Positions 1-7,006 of a DNA stretch of 19,700 nt are shown here, one piece after another. A model generated the notes under the pieces. That model was not told where the DNA came from. It made no database searches and saw nothing but the letters and a program-made list of their open reading frames with translations. Numbering within the stretch: the first letter of the stretch is position 1; each line of letters opens with the position of its first letter. The stretch is from an uncultured Prevotella sp. Its GTDB lineage: Bacteria; Bacteroidota; Bacteroidia; Bacteroidales; Bacteroidaceae. A program made the position numbers and the translations under genes. The DNA lies in the NCBI GenBank assembly GCA_900318855.1, contig ONMG01000105.1, positions 1 to 19,700 of the forward strand, written 5' to 3'.

Positions 1-1
1 T

Positions 2-76
2 AGGGGCGTAGCCCAGCTGGTTTAGAGCGCTGCAGTCACATTGCAGAGGTCATCGGTTCGAACCCGATCGTCCCTA
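2..76 (+). tRNA. tRNA-Val (anticodon CAC)
   Basis: The sequence folds as a complete cloverleaf. The acceptor stem AGGGGCG (2-8) pairs with CGTCCCT (69-75) with one G-U, followed by discriminator A76. The anticodon stem CTGCA/TGCAG encloses the seven-base loop GTCACAT, giving anticodon CAC (valine, GUG codons). The T stem ATCGG/CCGAT encloses the loop TTCGAAC. The D stem GCCC/GAGC has one mismatch. The 3' CCA is not encoded (CGA follows the discriminator), so it would be added after transcription. A terminator follows at once, so this is probably a single-gene transcript or the last gene of a tRNA operon that starts outside the window. Confidence 0.95.
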
Positions 77-80
77 CGAA

Positions 81-115
81 AGCAGGATGGAAGTTTTCTT
101 CTTTCCTGCTTTTTC
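81..115 (+). terminator. Rho-independent terminator after tRNA-Val
   Basis: AGCAGGA (81-87) pairs with TCCTGCT (104-110), and the inner GGAAG/CTTCT extends the stem around a TTTT loop. A run of T follows (110-114). It lies four bases after the tRNA discriminator, exactly where the tRNA transcript should end. Confidence 0.85.
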
Positions 116-146
116 GTTATGGATTAATATTATTGTTGATGGGCCT

Positions 147-188
147 TCCGCAGCTTATGCACCCCTATGCTTGGCCACTTACTGCGGA
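147..188 (-). terminator. Possible hairpin terminator after the YitT-family gene
   Basis: On the minus strand, TCCGCAG and CTGCGGA form a seven-base-pair stem, extended imperfectly by GGC/GCC, with a loop of about 28 bases. It begins 13 bases after the stop codon of the YitT-family gene. It is followed by an AT-rich stretch but no clean T run, so termination is a weak inference. Confidence 0.3.
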
Positions 189-201
189 TGCCAGCTGACA
201 T

Positions 202-1134
202 CTATCCAACGTTCATTTCGTCGAGCTTTCTCCTGGCTTTCGCCAATCCGTGTTTGTGCACTTTGAAAGTGTCGAAGCCTTGTCCGTAGACACCGATGAC
301 GGCACTTTGGGCAACGAAGGCATTAGGGTCGATTTCATCGATGAGGTCGAAGATGATACTCGATTCACTCTTTTTGGCAATCACGAAAAGCACACGGATA
401 TCCTTGCCTGAATAGAAGCCGTTGCCATTCAGCGTGGAGCAGCCTCTGTTAGCAATGCCGTTGATGGCCTGTCCTAATTCCTCGTATTTGTCGGAGACAA
501 TGAAGAACTGCACCGACTGCCGCAGCGAGTTGACGACACTGTCAACGCAGAACGAGATGACGAAGAGCAATACGTAGCCATAAAGCACTTTTTCCCAGTC
601 GTGGAGCACCACATAGCTGGAGGTGATAATGGCGAGGTCGCAGAAGAGGATGACGTGACCCAATGAGATGTCGTGGTATTTGTGAATCATGGCAGCAATG
701 ACGTCCGAGCCGCCGGTGCTGCCTCCGGCCGAGAGTCCGAGGCCTACGCTGATGCCCATAAAGACTCCGCCGACGATAGTGGCCATAAACTTTTGGTCGG
801 ACAGCATGCCGCTGCCGCTGGTGTAATGCTGAATGAGTGTTGAGGCTATGGTGAAGAGAATGACGGCGTAGATGGTCTTAATGCAGAATCTCCAGCCGAG
901 TACTTTCAGGGCTGCTATGAGCAGCAGCGCATTGACCACGAAATAGATGTCCTGGGCAGGTATGCCAGTACCCCAGTAGATGATGGAAGCGATGCCGGTG
1001 ATGCCGCCCATGGTGATTTGATTAGGGAGCAGAAACAGTGTCCATCCTACGGTGCCCATTAGAATGGCAACGGTGATAATGGCATAATCTCGGATGGTCT
1101 TGTAGGGCGACCTACTTTCTTTTCTATTATCCAT
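202..1134 (-). CDS. YitT/DUF2179 family integral membrane protein
   Basis: This 310-residue protein has the layout of the YitT family: an N-terminal membrane domain of about five or six helices (roughly residues 17-205) and a soluble C-terminal DUF2179 domain (roughly 225-290). Family-typical glycine motifs are visible: GGITGIAS near 43-50 and GGSTGGSD near 137-144, the latter between helices. The family is conserved in Bacteroidetes and Firmicutes, but its biochemical role is not well established; a transport or membrane-homeostasis role is often assumed. The gene ends with TAG near the tRNA terminator and reads away from the acyltransferase gene. The ATG at 1134 fits: a good TAnnTTTG element lies about 18 bases upstream, giving a very short leader. 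Family assignment is secure; substrate is unknown. Confidence 0.9.
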   Translation of the reverse strand: MDNRKESRSPYKTIRDYAIITVAILMGTVGWTLFLLPNQITMGGITGIASIIYWGTGIPAQDIYFVVNALLLIAALKVLGWRFCIKTIYAVILFTIASTLIQHYTSGSGMLSDQKFMATIVGGVFMGISVGLGLSAGGSTGGSDVIAAMIHKYHDISLGHVILFCDLAIITSSYVVLHDWEKVLYGYVLLFVISFCVDSVVNSLRQSVQFFIVSDKYEELGQAINGIANRGCSTLNGNGFYSGKDIRVLFVIAKKSESSIIFDLIDEIDPNAFVAQSAVIGVYGQGFDTFKVHKHGLAKARRKLDEMNVG

Positions 1135-1151
1135 GCCTGTGATTTTGACTA

Positions 1152-1159
1152 CAAAAGTA
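1152..1159 (-). promoter_or_regulatory. Bacteroidetes -7 element of the YitT-family gene
   Basis: On the minus strand this reads TACTTTTG, a match to the Bacteroidetes -7 consensus TAnnTTTG, 17 bases before the start codon. I see no clear TTTG -33 element at the expected distance, so the promoter call rests on one half-site. Confidence 0.45.
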
Positions 1160-1174
1160 GGAAAAAAATCTCTA

Positions 1175-1309
1175 ATGACCTATGTATGGCAAGGGATTTT
1201 GTCGGAGGCATGGCAGATGATGGACCAGGCATCCGAAATCATGAAGCATCACAGTGAGTTGGTCTTGGCCATCAATCGTTCGCTGCGTAGCGAATGCTTT
1301 TTCCTATAG
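1175..1309 (+). CDS. Possible small ORF (44 codons), doubtful
   Basis: An ATG-started open frame of 44 codons ends with TAG at 1307-1309 and is preceded by a purine-rich stretch (AGGAAAAAAA). The product begins MTYVWQGILSEAW and is moderately amphipathic, ending in SECFFL. I recognise no family. It lies between the divergent YitT and acyltransferase genes, and its last codons overlap a terminator-like hairpin (1277-1302). It could be a real small peptide, the remnant of a longer gene whose 3' part is lost, or chance. Confidence 0.2.
   Translation: MTYVWQGILSEAWQMMDQASEIMKHHSELVLAINRSLRSECFFL
1277..1302 (+). terminator. Terminator-like hairpin upstream of the acyltransferase gene
   Basis: CGTTCGCT (1277-1284) pairs with AGCGAATG (1289-1296), eight pairs including one G-U, around a GCGT loop. 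CTTTTTCC follows. The shape is that of an intrinsic terminator on the plus strand, but no solid gene lies immediately upstream on that strand. It sits about 58 bases before the acyltransferase -33 element and may insulate that promoter or end a small transcript. Confidence 0.45.
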
Positions 1310-1359
1310 CACCGACGCTAAGGCTGCAAGGCGGTGTGTAAGAAAAGTCGGTTTTTTGT

Positions 1360-1390
1360 TTTGCTGTGAGCTTTTCTTGCAGTACCTTTG
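1360..1390 (+). promoter_or_regulatory. Bacteroidetes promoter of the acyltransferase gene
   Basis: TTTG (1360-1363) and TACCTTTG (1383-1390) are separated by exactly 19 bases. Both match the -33/-7 consensus of the Bacteroidetes primary sigma factor. Transcription would start around 1395-1397, so the leader is only about 8-16 bases, depending on which ATG (1405 or 1411) is used. Confidence 0.75.
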
Positions 1391-1404
1391 CAGTAGGAAA
1401 CTAA

Positions 1405-2505
1405 ATGATTATGAATACTGACAATTCAATTCTCGCGCATCAACCCAAGCAGCGCAACGTGGCTTTAGACCTTATCCGTGTGATAGCCATCTTCTTAGTG
1501 CTCTTCCAACATTCCAGTGAGTTTTATTACATCGGGCCCAATCTGAGCCTTACCAACTATTCCGACACCCACTTGATAGGATGGATGAATAGTCTGTCCC
1601 GCATCTGTATCGGTCTGTTTGTGATGATTTCCGGTTATTTCCTGTTGCCGATGAAAACCGGAGCAAGGGCATTCTTCCACCGGCGATTCACCCGCATTCT
1701 TTGGCCTTGGGTGTTCTGGTGTGTGGCTTTTGCCGTGTATTATGTTTTCTACCGTGGCGACAGCTCGCAGCAGTGCTTGGTCAACATCCTTAATATCCCT
1801 GTGAACTGGGGTGTGCAGGTGGGCCATCTGTGGTACATCTATATGCTCATTGGCATCTACCTTATTATCCCTGTGCTCTCGCCTTGGGCACAGACTTGCA
1901 GCAAGCGCGCCATGCAGATGTTCCTTCTGCTGTGGGCTGCCACTACGCTTCTGCCCTATATCCACCTTGTAACCCCCGAGGTTTGGGGAGAGTGCCCCTG
2001 GAACCATACACCGAGCCTCTACTATTTCACGGGCTTTGTCGGCTATCTTGTTTTGGGGTCCTATATCCGCCGCTTCGGTCCCTGCAGAAAAGGAATAGCC
2101 GTAGCTATACTCCTTGTAGGATATGTAGCTACGGCCATGATATTCAATAGTAGGATTGCCAGTGTGAGCAATGTGGTGGAGTTGGAAGTGCCTTGGGATT
2201 TCTGCTCCCTCAATGTGGCTATGATGGCTTATGGCATGTTCTCGCTCCTGAGCCAGTGGCATGTCAAGAACTCAGGCTGGTTGCCGCGTCTCATAACGAG
2301 TATCTCGGCATGCAGTTTTGGCATGTACCTCTCCCATATCATGCTGCTCAATGCTGCACACGACATCTTGGAAGGTCTTAGCCAATCAGTGGCGTTGATG
2401 ATACCTCTCATTGCCGTCTCCACATTTGTGACCACTTATATTGCCGTGTGGCTGCTGTCTTATTTACCTGCAGCCAAATACTGGTTGGGAGTGGAGCACC
2501 GATGA
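1405..2505 (+). CDS. Acyltransferase 3 family membrane protein (WecH/YiaH-like)
   Basis: This 366-residue polytopic membrane protein has about ten hydrophobic segments and the N-terminal signature of the acyltransferase 3 family: an arginine in LDLIRVIAIF (R25) and a histidine in LFQHSS (H36), the spaced R/H pair tied to acyl transfer. The stretch LWYIYMLIGIYLIIPVLSPW near 142-161 resembles the WecH/YiaH branch, which O-acetylates surface or secreted glycans; I infer a similar role, with unknown acceptor. A strong TTTG-N19-TACCTTTG promoter lies just upstream. The ATG at 1411 (MNTDNS) is a realistic alternative start because the leader to 1405 is very short. The gene converges on the esterase gene, eight bases away, with no room for a terminator between them. 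Confidence 0.85.
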   Translation: MIMNTDNSILAHQPKQRNVALDLIRVIAIFLVLFQHSSEFYYIGPNLSLTNYSDTHLIGWMNSLSRICIGLFVMISGYFLLPMKTGARAFFHRRFTRILWPWVFWCVAFAVYYVFYRGDSSQQCLVNILNIPVNWGVQVGHLWYIYMLIGIYLIIPVLSPWAQTCSKRAMQMFLLLWAATTLLPYIHLVTPEVWGECPWNHTPSLYYFTGFVGYLVLGSYIRRFGPCRKGIAVAILLVGYVATAMIFNSRIASVSNVVELEVPWDFCSLNVAMMAYGMFSLLSQWHVKNSGWLPRLITSISACSFGMYLSHIMLLNAAHDILEGLSQSVALMIPLIAVSTFVTTYIAVWLLSYLPAAKYWLGVEHR

Positions 2506-2513
2506 CACTCGTC

Positions 2514-3941
2514 TCACCAGTTGTCGGTGCGGAAGGGGAAGAGAGGTAGCCCGGCTGAATTGTGCACGCTGCCGAGCTGGAAGTTGCGGAAGCAATAGCG
2601 CACGGCCACCGGAGCTTTTACCTCGGGACAGGTGATTATCAACTTGTCGATGCCCGAGCTGACTGCTTTGGCCTTGTGGAACACTTTGTCAGAGCCTGCC
2701 ACCTCAAATCCAGTCTGCTCGCCCGATGGAACAAAGCCCATGTACATGTTCTTGAGGCTCACGAAACAGGTGTCGTTGGAGATGCGCAGGCTACCATACT
2801 CGGCACCGTCAGCGAGCAACTGTGTGAAAGCATACTGGTTCTTGAGGGCCTTCATGGCCAGCCGCTCGCCCACCTGCTTCTTCTGGGCCGGGTGGATGTT
2901 CTCATGCTCCCATGGGTAGACGAGGTCGACAGTGCTCACCTCACTGCAATTGCTGATTTCTTTGGATGCCTTAAACTGTTCTTCGCGCAGTCGTGCCGCA
3001 TTGTCTCGGTTCACGTTTCCATAGCTGTGGGGAGCTATCTCTACAAAGTAGAAAGGCAGGTTGCCTAAAGCGAAATCATCCCGCCACTGCTTCACCATGA
3101 CGTTCATCAGCCGGGAATAATAGCCTTCGGGATTGCCCACATTGGAACAGCCCTGGTAGAAGATGAATCCTTTGATGGTGTATTTCAGTGTAGGATAGAG
3201 GGTTCCGTTATACCAGTAGTTGGGATACGACCAGTTACCCTTGTACTTCTTCTTTAAGGACTCCAAGTCGAGCGGGTCCTTCGTGTAGGCTTTGATGTTA
3301 GCCTTGTTAAGCCATCCTTCAATGCGTGAACCACCCTTACAGGCAATGATGATGCCGATAGGAATGTTGAGTGAGGCATTTAGAGTGCGGGCGTAATAGT
3401 AGGCTGTAGCCGAGACATCGCCCAAGGTGTTTGCGCTTACTGTCTGCCACTTGCAGTTGGCGTCGGCCTGAGGCTGTTCGGTGCATACTTCCGGTATCGT
3501 GCAGTAGTGCACTCCAGAATATCGGGAAGCGTTCATCATCTCTTCGTTGTATGTGGGTATAGGGCATGTGCCCCATCCACGCATGGGCATCTCCATGTTG
3601 CTCTGCCCACCGCACAGCCACACCTCTCCAGCAAGCACATTACGTACCGTGGTAGCTTCTCCGTCATTGAATGTTATGCTTAGTGGCTTGTAGCTGGCTT
3701 TTGGTGAGTGTATTTTTACCATCCACGTGCTGTCGGCAGCCGCACGGGCAGTGTAGAGAGTAGGCGACCATGACGTGCGCACTTTTATCATTTTGCCTGG
3801 AGTGTCCCAGCCCCAAAGTCTGACCTCTGAGTTCTGTTGTATTACCATGCCGTCGCTGATGAGGTGCGACAGCTTTACTTTTGCCTGGCCCACTATTGCG
3901 CAACAGGTAAGCAACGTCAAGAAAAGATAGCGTTTAGCCAT
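2514..3941 (-). CDS. Secreted sialate O-acetylesterase-like SGNH hydrolase
   Basis: This 475-residue enzyme resembles sialate O-acetylesterases, which remove O-acetyl groups from sialic acids so that sialidases can act. I chose the ATG at 3941 because it opens a clear signal peptide (MAKRYLFLTLLTCCAIVGQA); an upstream in-frame ATG at 4061 would add 40 residues with no signal-peptide shape, and a TACATTTG promoter element lies between the two. The nucleophile block is GGQSNM (S114). The second block is YQGCSNVG (262-269), with Cys where the family usually has Glu. The histidine block reads ENIHP (H350) where DDIHP-like sequences are common. These changes may define a subfamily or a different ester substrate. 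Expected location is periplasm or cell surface. Confidence 0.85.
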   Translation of the reverse strand: MAKRYLFLTLLTCCAIVGQAKVKLSHLISDGMVIQQNSEVRLWGWDTPGKMIKVRTSWSPTLYTARAAADSTWMVKIHSPKASYKPLSITFNDGEATTVRNVLAGEVWLCGGQSNMEMPMRGWGTCPIPTYNEEMMNASRYSGVHYCTIPEVCTEQPQADANCKWQTVSANTLGDVSATAYYYARTLNASLNIPIGIIIACKGGSRIEGWLNKANIKAYTKDPLDLESLKKKYKGNWSYPNYWYNGTLYPTLKYTIKGFIFYQGCSNVGNPEGYYSRLMNVMVKQWRDDFALGNLPFYFVEIAPHSYGNVNRDNAARLREEQFKASKEISNCSEVSTVDLVYPWEHENIHPAQKKQVGERLAMKALKNQYAFTQLLADGAEYGSLRISNDTCFVSLKNMYMGFVPSGEQTGFEVAGSDKVFHKAKAVSSGIDKLIITCPEVKAPVAVRYCFRNFQLGSVHNSAGLPLFPFRTDNW

Positions 3942-3971
3942 AATATTAGGGTTTGAATTCTTTAAACAGTG

Positions 3972-3979
3972 CAAATGTA
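3972..3979 (-). promoter_or_regulatory. -7 promoter element of the esterase gene
   Basis: On the minus strand this reads TACATTTG, matching TAnnTTTG, about 30 bases upstream of the ATG at 3941. The -33 region is T-rich (CATTTTC) without a perfect TTTG. It supports the start at 3941, because the longer alternative start at 4061 would lie upstream of the promoter. Confidence 0.5.
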
Positions 3980-4418
3980 AAAACATTAATTGAAAATGTC
4001 GAATCTCGAAGGTTAATAAACTGTAAACTTGTTTTTCGCATTTACCTGATGATCCTTTCAATTCGCGTTGCTATTCAGCGAGACTATTTCTATCTCCTAT
4101 TCGGATGGATTTCGAGTTCATCAAGCTTGTTTAAAAGCCTATCCTTGTGACCAAGCTTGCGTTAGGTTTTGAGGGAAATGCATGTGGAGAATGATCTTCA
4201 ATGTATGCACATAGATGCATGAGAACACCGCAGATTCCAACGTATAATATGCCACAAGTCAGATGGTATATGTTCCTCAAGGTTTATGATTATTCTCGTC
4301 GTTGAAATAATATTCCTCAACCATGAGCTATGATGCTGAGTTATCGATTACTTATCAGATAGAGATCTTCCTTCATGACAAACCAAAGATGAGGCAGTAA
4401 TCTTACTTGCATCATGTC
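3980..4418. other. AT-richer intergenic stretch without a supported gene
   Basis: I see no coding signal on either strand beyond short frames, and base composition is more AT-rich than the flanking genes. Small features: the palindrome CAAGCTTG occurs twice (4122-4129 and 4152-4159), 30 bases apart, and the short direct repeat TTCCTCAA/TTCCTCAA appears around 4273 and 4312. It may be upstream regulatory DNA of the esterase gene or decayed sequence. Confidence 0.5.
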
Positions 4419-4461
4419 CCGTGGGTACACTATTCTGGTATTGTGATTAACTAACCCACGG
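4419..4461. repeat. Inverted repeat CCGTGGGT / ACCCACGG
   Basis: Perfect eight-base arms (4419-4426 and 4454-4461) enclose 27 AT-rich bases. GTCCCG occurs at 4416-4421, overlapping the left arm, and again at 4474-4479, just beyond the right arm. The arrangement could be the end of an old mobile element or a hairpin; no T run follows. Confidence 0.4.
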
Positions 4462-4633
4462 AAAATATCCTGTGTCCCGAATTTTATGTGTTAGGCCATT
4501 TGGCTCTTGAAGGCCTTGGTGATGCGATTAACAGAGCTTGGTAACAATGCAGGGAATTCTTGCTGATGGTTACTCATTCGCTCAAAGTCTGACAGGCTGA
4601 GGTGTGAGGAACTTCGCTTAGAACAGCAGGATT

Positions 4634-4672
4634 GCAGGGTAACCCCTGCTTTGTCGTTCGACAAAAGAGGGG
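4634..4672. repeat. Overlapping hairpins (mutually exclusive)
   Basis: GCAGGG (4634-4639) pairs with CCCTGC (4644-4649) around TAAC. The overlapping CCCCT (4643-4647) can instead pair with AGGGG (4668-4672), enclosing a perfect TTTGTCG/CGACAAA stem (4650-4656, 4659-4665). The two folds compete for the same bases, as in alternating RNA structures, and both form on either strand. Confidence 0.55.
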
Positions 4673-4697
4673 GTACAGCCTCGCGGCCCTCCCCCCT
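4662..4697 (-). terminator. Probable terminator of the dapF-dapL-glnN transcript
   Basis: On the minus strand, AGGGGG (4697-4692) pairs with CCCCCT (4673-4668) around an inner GCC-GCGA-GGC mini-hairpin, and CTTTTG follows. It begins about 75 bases after the glnN stop codon. The T run is short, so the call is moderate. The right arm is shared with the alternative hairpin at 4643-4672. Confidence 0.45.
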
Positions 4698-4771
4698 AAA
4701 ATAACAAACTAATGTAAAAAATTAAACAACCAATAAAAGAAATAGTACATTCCTCCGAATGCAATGTCGTT

Positions 4772-6961
4772 TTATCTTATGAACAGGAGCTCGCGGTACT
4801 TGGGCAGTGTCCAAAGTTCGTCGCTGACGATGAGCTCCAGCTTGTCAATCTGATAACGGATGGTGTCCAGCTTTGGCTCCACGGTGTCGTGATAGGCCAC
4901 AGCTTTGGTGCGTGCATCCTCAATCTTGTTGGCAACCTTGCGGGCGTTGACAAGTTCTTCCACACCGGTCTCTATTACTTGCGTGCGCTCGGCAATCTCC
5001 TTGATGATCTTCTTGTTACGGGCTGTGAGCTTCTCGGCCTCAGCCTTGTCGAATATCTCGAACATGTTCTCTACGTTCTCGGCCAGTTGGCTTTGATAGA
5101 GCGTTGCCACAGGGATGATGTGGTTCATCGACAGGTCGCCCATGACACGGGCTTCTATCTGGATCTTCTTCGTGTAGGTATCCCATTTCACCTCGTCGCG
5201 AGCCTCAAGTTCGTTGCGCTTCATCACGTTCATGTCCTCGAACATCTTAACGCTGTCGTCGTCAAGATAGCGGTCGAAGATGACGGGGCATGATTTCTCG
5301 CAGTCCAGTCCGCGGCGCTCGGCCTCGGCAATCCATTCATCGCTGTAGCCATTGCCGTCGAAGTGGATAGGTGATGAGGTCTTGATATCCTCGCGCACCA
5401 CATCAATAATGGCAGCCAGCTTGTCTTCTCCTTTCGCAATCAGTGCGTCTACTCGCTTCTTGAAGTTGGTTAAGGCCTCAGCCACAGCGGTGTTGAGCAC
5501 AATCATGGCGCTGGCGCAATTGGCCTCGGAGCCCACAGCACGGTATTCGAAGCGGTTGCCCGTAAAAGCAAATGGAGAGGTGCGGTTGCGGTCAGTGTTG
5601 TCGATCATAATCTCCGGAATCTCAGGGATGTCGAGCTTTACGCCCTTCTTGCCTGCAAGCTTGAAGAGGTCATCCTTGTCCGACTTCTCAATGTGCTCAA
5701 GAAGATCGCTGAGCTGCTTTCCCAGGAAGGAGGAGATGATGGCTGGTGGGGCTTCGTTGGCGCCCAGACGATGTGCGTTGGTGGCACTCATGATGCTGGC
5801 TTTCAGCAGCCCGTTGTGCTTGTAGACGCCCATCAGGGTTTCAACAATGAACACCACAAAGCGCAGGTTGTCTTCTGGAGTCTTGCCTGGGCCATGAAGC
5901 AGAATGCCAGTGTCGGTGCTCAGACTCCAGTTGTTGTGTTTTCCTGAGCCATTGATGCCGTCAAAGGGTTTCTCATGGAGCAGAGCCCTGAATCCATGCT
6001 TCCGGGCGACCTTCTTCATGAGCGACATCAGCAGCATATTATGGTCGACGGCGAGATTGGTTTCTTCGAAGATGGGAGCCAATTCAAATTGGTTAGGCGC
6101 AACTTCATTGTGACGGGTCTTGCAGGGGATGCCGAGCTCGAGAGCCTGGATTTCCAGATCCTTCATGAAGGCCTGCACTCGCTCTGGAATTGTTCCGAAG
6201 TAGTGGTCATCCATTTGCTGGTTCTTGGCCGAGTCGTGCCCCATCAGTGTCCGGCCAGTGAGCATCAGGTCGGGGCGTGCATTGTAGAGCGCCTCGTCGA
6301 CAAGGAAATACTCCTGCTCCCATCCTAAATTGGATACTACCTTCTTTACGTCTGGGTAGAAGTAGTGGCAAACGTCTGTGGCTGCAACGCTTACGGCATG
6401 CAGAGCCCGCAGTAATGGAGCCTTGTAGTCGAGTGCCTCGCCGGTGTATGAGATGAAGATTGTAGGGATGCAGAGCGTGTCGTCCATGATGAAGACCGGG
6501 GATGTGGGATCCCAGGCCGAGTAGCCTCTTGCCTCGAAAGTGTTGCGGATGCCTCCTGAGGGGAAGCTTGAAGCGTCAGGTTCCTGCTGCATCAGGAGTT
6601 TTCCGGAGAAGTCTTCCAGCATGCCACCCTTTCCGTCGTGCTCAATGAAGGCATCGTGCTTTTCTGCTGTGCTGCCGGTGAGTGGCTGGAACCAGTGTGT
6701 GTAGTGTGTAACCCCATTCTCGCTGGCCCACTGCTTCATCCCTGCTGCCACAGCATTAGCGATGCTGCGATCCAGGGGGGCACCGTTGTCAATGACATCT
6801 GTGAGCTTCTGGTATACATCGACAGGAAGGTATTTGAACATCTTCTGTCGATTGAATACATTCTTACCGAAGAATTCTGATGGTCGTTCCTTCGGAGTTT
6901 CCACTTCGAGAGGCTTTCTGCGCGATGCCTCTGCTACTGCTTCAAATCTCAAATTTGCCAT
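4772..6961 (-). CDS. glnN: Glutamine synthetase, type III
   Basis: This 729-residue enzyme makes glutamine from glutamate, ammonium and ATP in the cytoplasm. Length and sequence are those of the type III (GlnN) enzymes typical of Bacteroidales, much longer than the roughly 470-residue GlnA. Visible signatures are GWEQEYFLVD (213-222, metal-binding glutamates), NEVAPNQFE (285-293), INGSGKHNNWS (336-346, ATP-site glycine loop) and NRTSPFAFTGNRFEYRAVGS (ATP/glutamate site). The C-terminal 150 or so residues are helical and specific to type III. The ATG at 6961 gives the family-typical start MANLRFEAVAEASRRK. It follows dapL by 45 bases with no promoter that I can see, so co-transcription with dapF and dapL is likely. 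Confidence 0.97.
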   Translation of the reverse strand: MANLRFEAVAEASRRKPLEVETPKERPSEFFGKNVFNRQKMFKYLPVDVYQKLTDVIDNGAPLDRSIANAVAAGMKQWASENGVTHYTHWFQPLTGSTAEKHDAFIEHDGKGGMLEDFSGKLLMQQEPDASSFPSGGIRNTFEARGYSAWDPTSPVFIMDDTLCIPTIFISYTGEALDYKAPLLRALHAVSVAATDVCHYFYPDVKKVVSNLGWEQEYFLVDEALYNARPDLMLTGRTLMGHDSAKNQQMDDHYFGTIPERVQAFMKDLEIQALELGIPCKTRHNEVAPNQFELAPIFEETNLAVDHNMLLMSLMKKVARKHGFRALLHEKPFDGINGSGKHNNWSLSTDTGILLHGPGKTPEDNLRFVVFIVETLMGVYKHNGLLKASIMSATNAHRLGANEAPPAIISSFLGKQLSDLLEHIEKSDKDDLFKLAGKKGVKLDIPEIPEIMIDNTDRNRTSPFAFTGNRFEYRAVGSEANCASAMIVLNTAVAEALTNFKKRVDALIAKGEDKLAAIIDVVREDIKTSSPIHFDGNGYSDEWIAEAERRGLDCEKSCPVIFDRYLDDDSVKMFEDMNVMKRNELEARDEVKWDTYTKKIQIEARVMGDLSMNHIIPVATLYQSQLAENVENMFEIFDKAEAEKLTARNKKIIKEIAERTQVIETGVEELVNARKVANKIEDARTKAVAYHDTVEPKLDTIRYQIDKLELIVSDELWTLPKYRELLFIR

Positions 6962-7006
6962 AATAGTTGTAATGTTAAAAGTGCAATAATCTTTTCTTTG
7001 TATTGG

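Larger units (their letters stand above)
4491..4721 (-). other. Repeat-like element with an ATG-less open frame
   Basis: On the minus strand, 76 sense codons run without interruption from a stop at 4722-4724 to a TAA at 4491-4493. The second half reads like protein (for example SLSDFERMSN, then SVNRITKAFKSQMA before the stop). There is no ATG until codon 46 or so. Other minus-strand frames over the first half are also open, and the same DNA forms several strong hairpins (4634-4697). Three open frames over structured GC-rich DNA suggest a dispersed intergenic repeat or a transposon remnant rather than a gene. It sits just downstream of glnN. No database search was possible. Confidence 0.35.

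Noticed and set aside
1495..2262. 255-codon open frame on the minus strand
   Set aside because: It lies inside the acyltransferase gene, whose own frame has clear membrane segments and family motifs; this one is hydrophilic and motif-free.
3942..4061. Longer start for the esterase at 4061
   Set aside because: The added 40 residues are not signal-peptide-like and the predicted promoter element (3972-3979) lies downstream of that ATG.
3953..4150. 65-codon plus-strand frame in the long intergenic gap
   Set aside because: It runs over the esterase promoter, has low-complexity serine and leucine runs and no ribosome-binding or family signal.
4243..4248. TATAAT resembling a sigma-70 -10 box
   Set aside because: Bacteroidetes primary promoters use TAnnTTTG; there is no TTGACA at the right distance and no gene follows.
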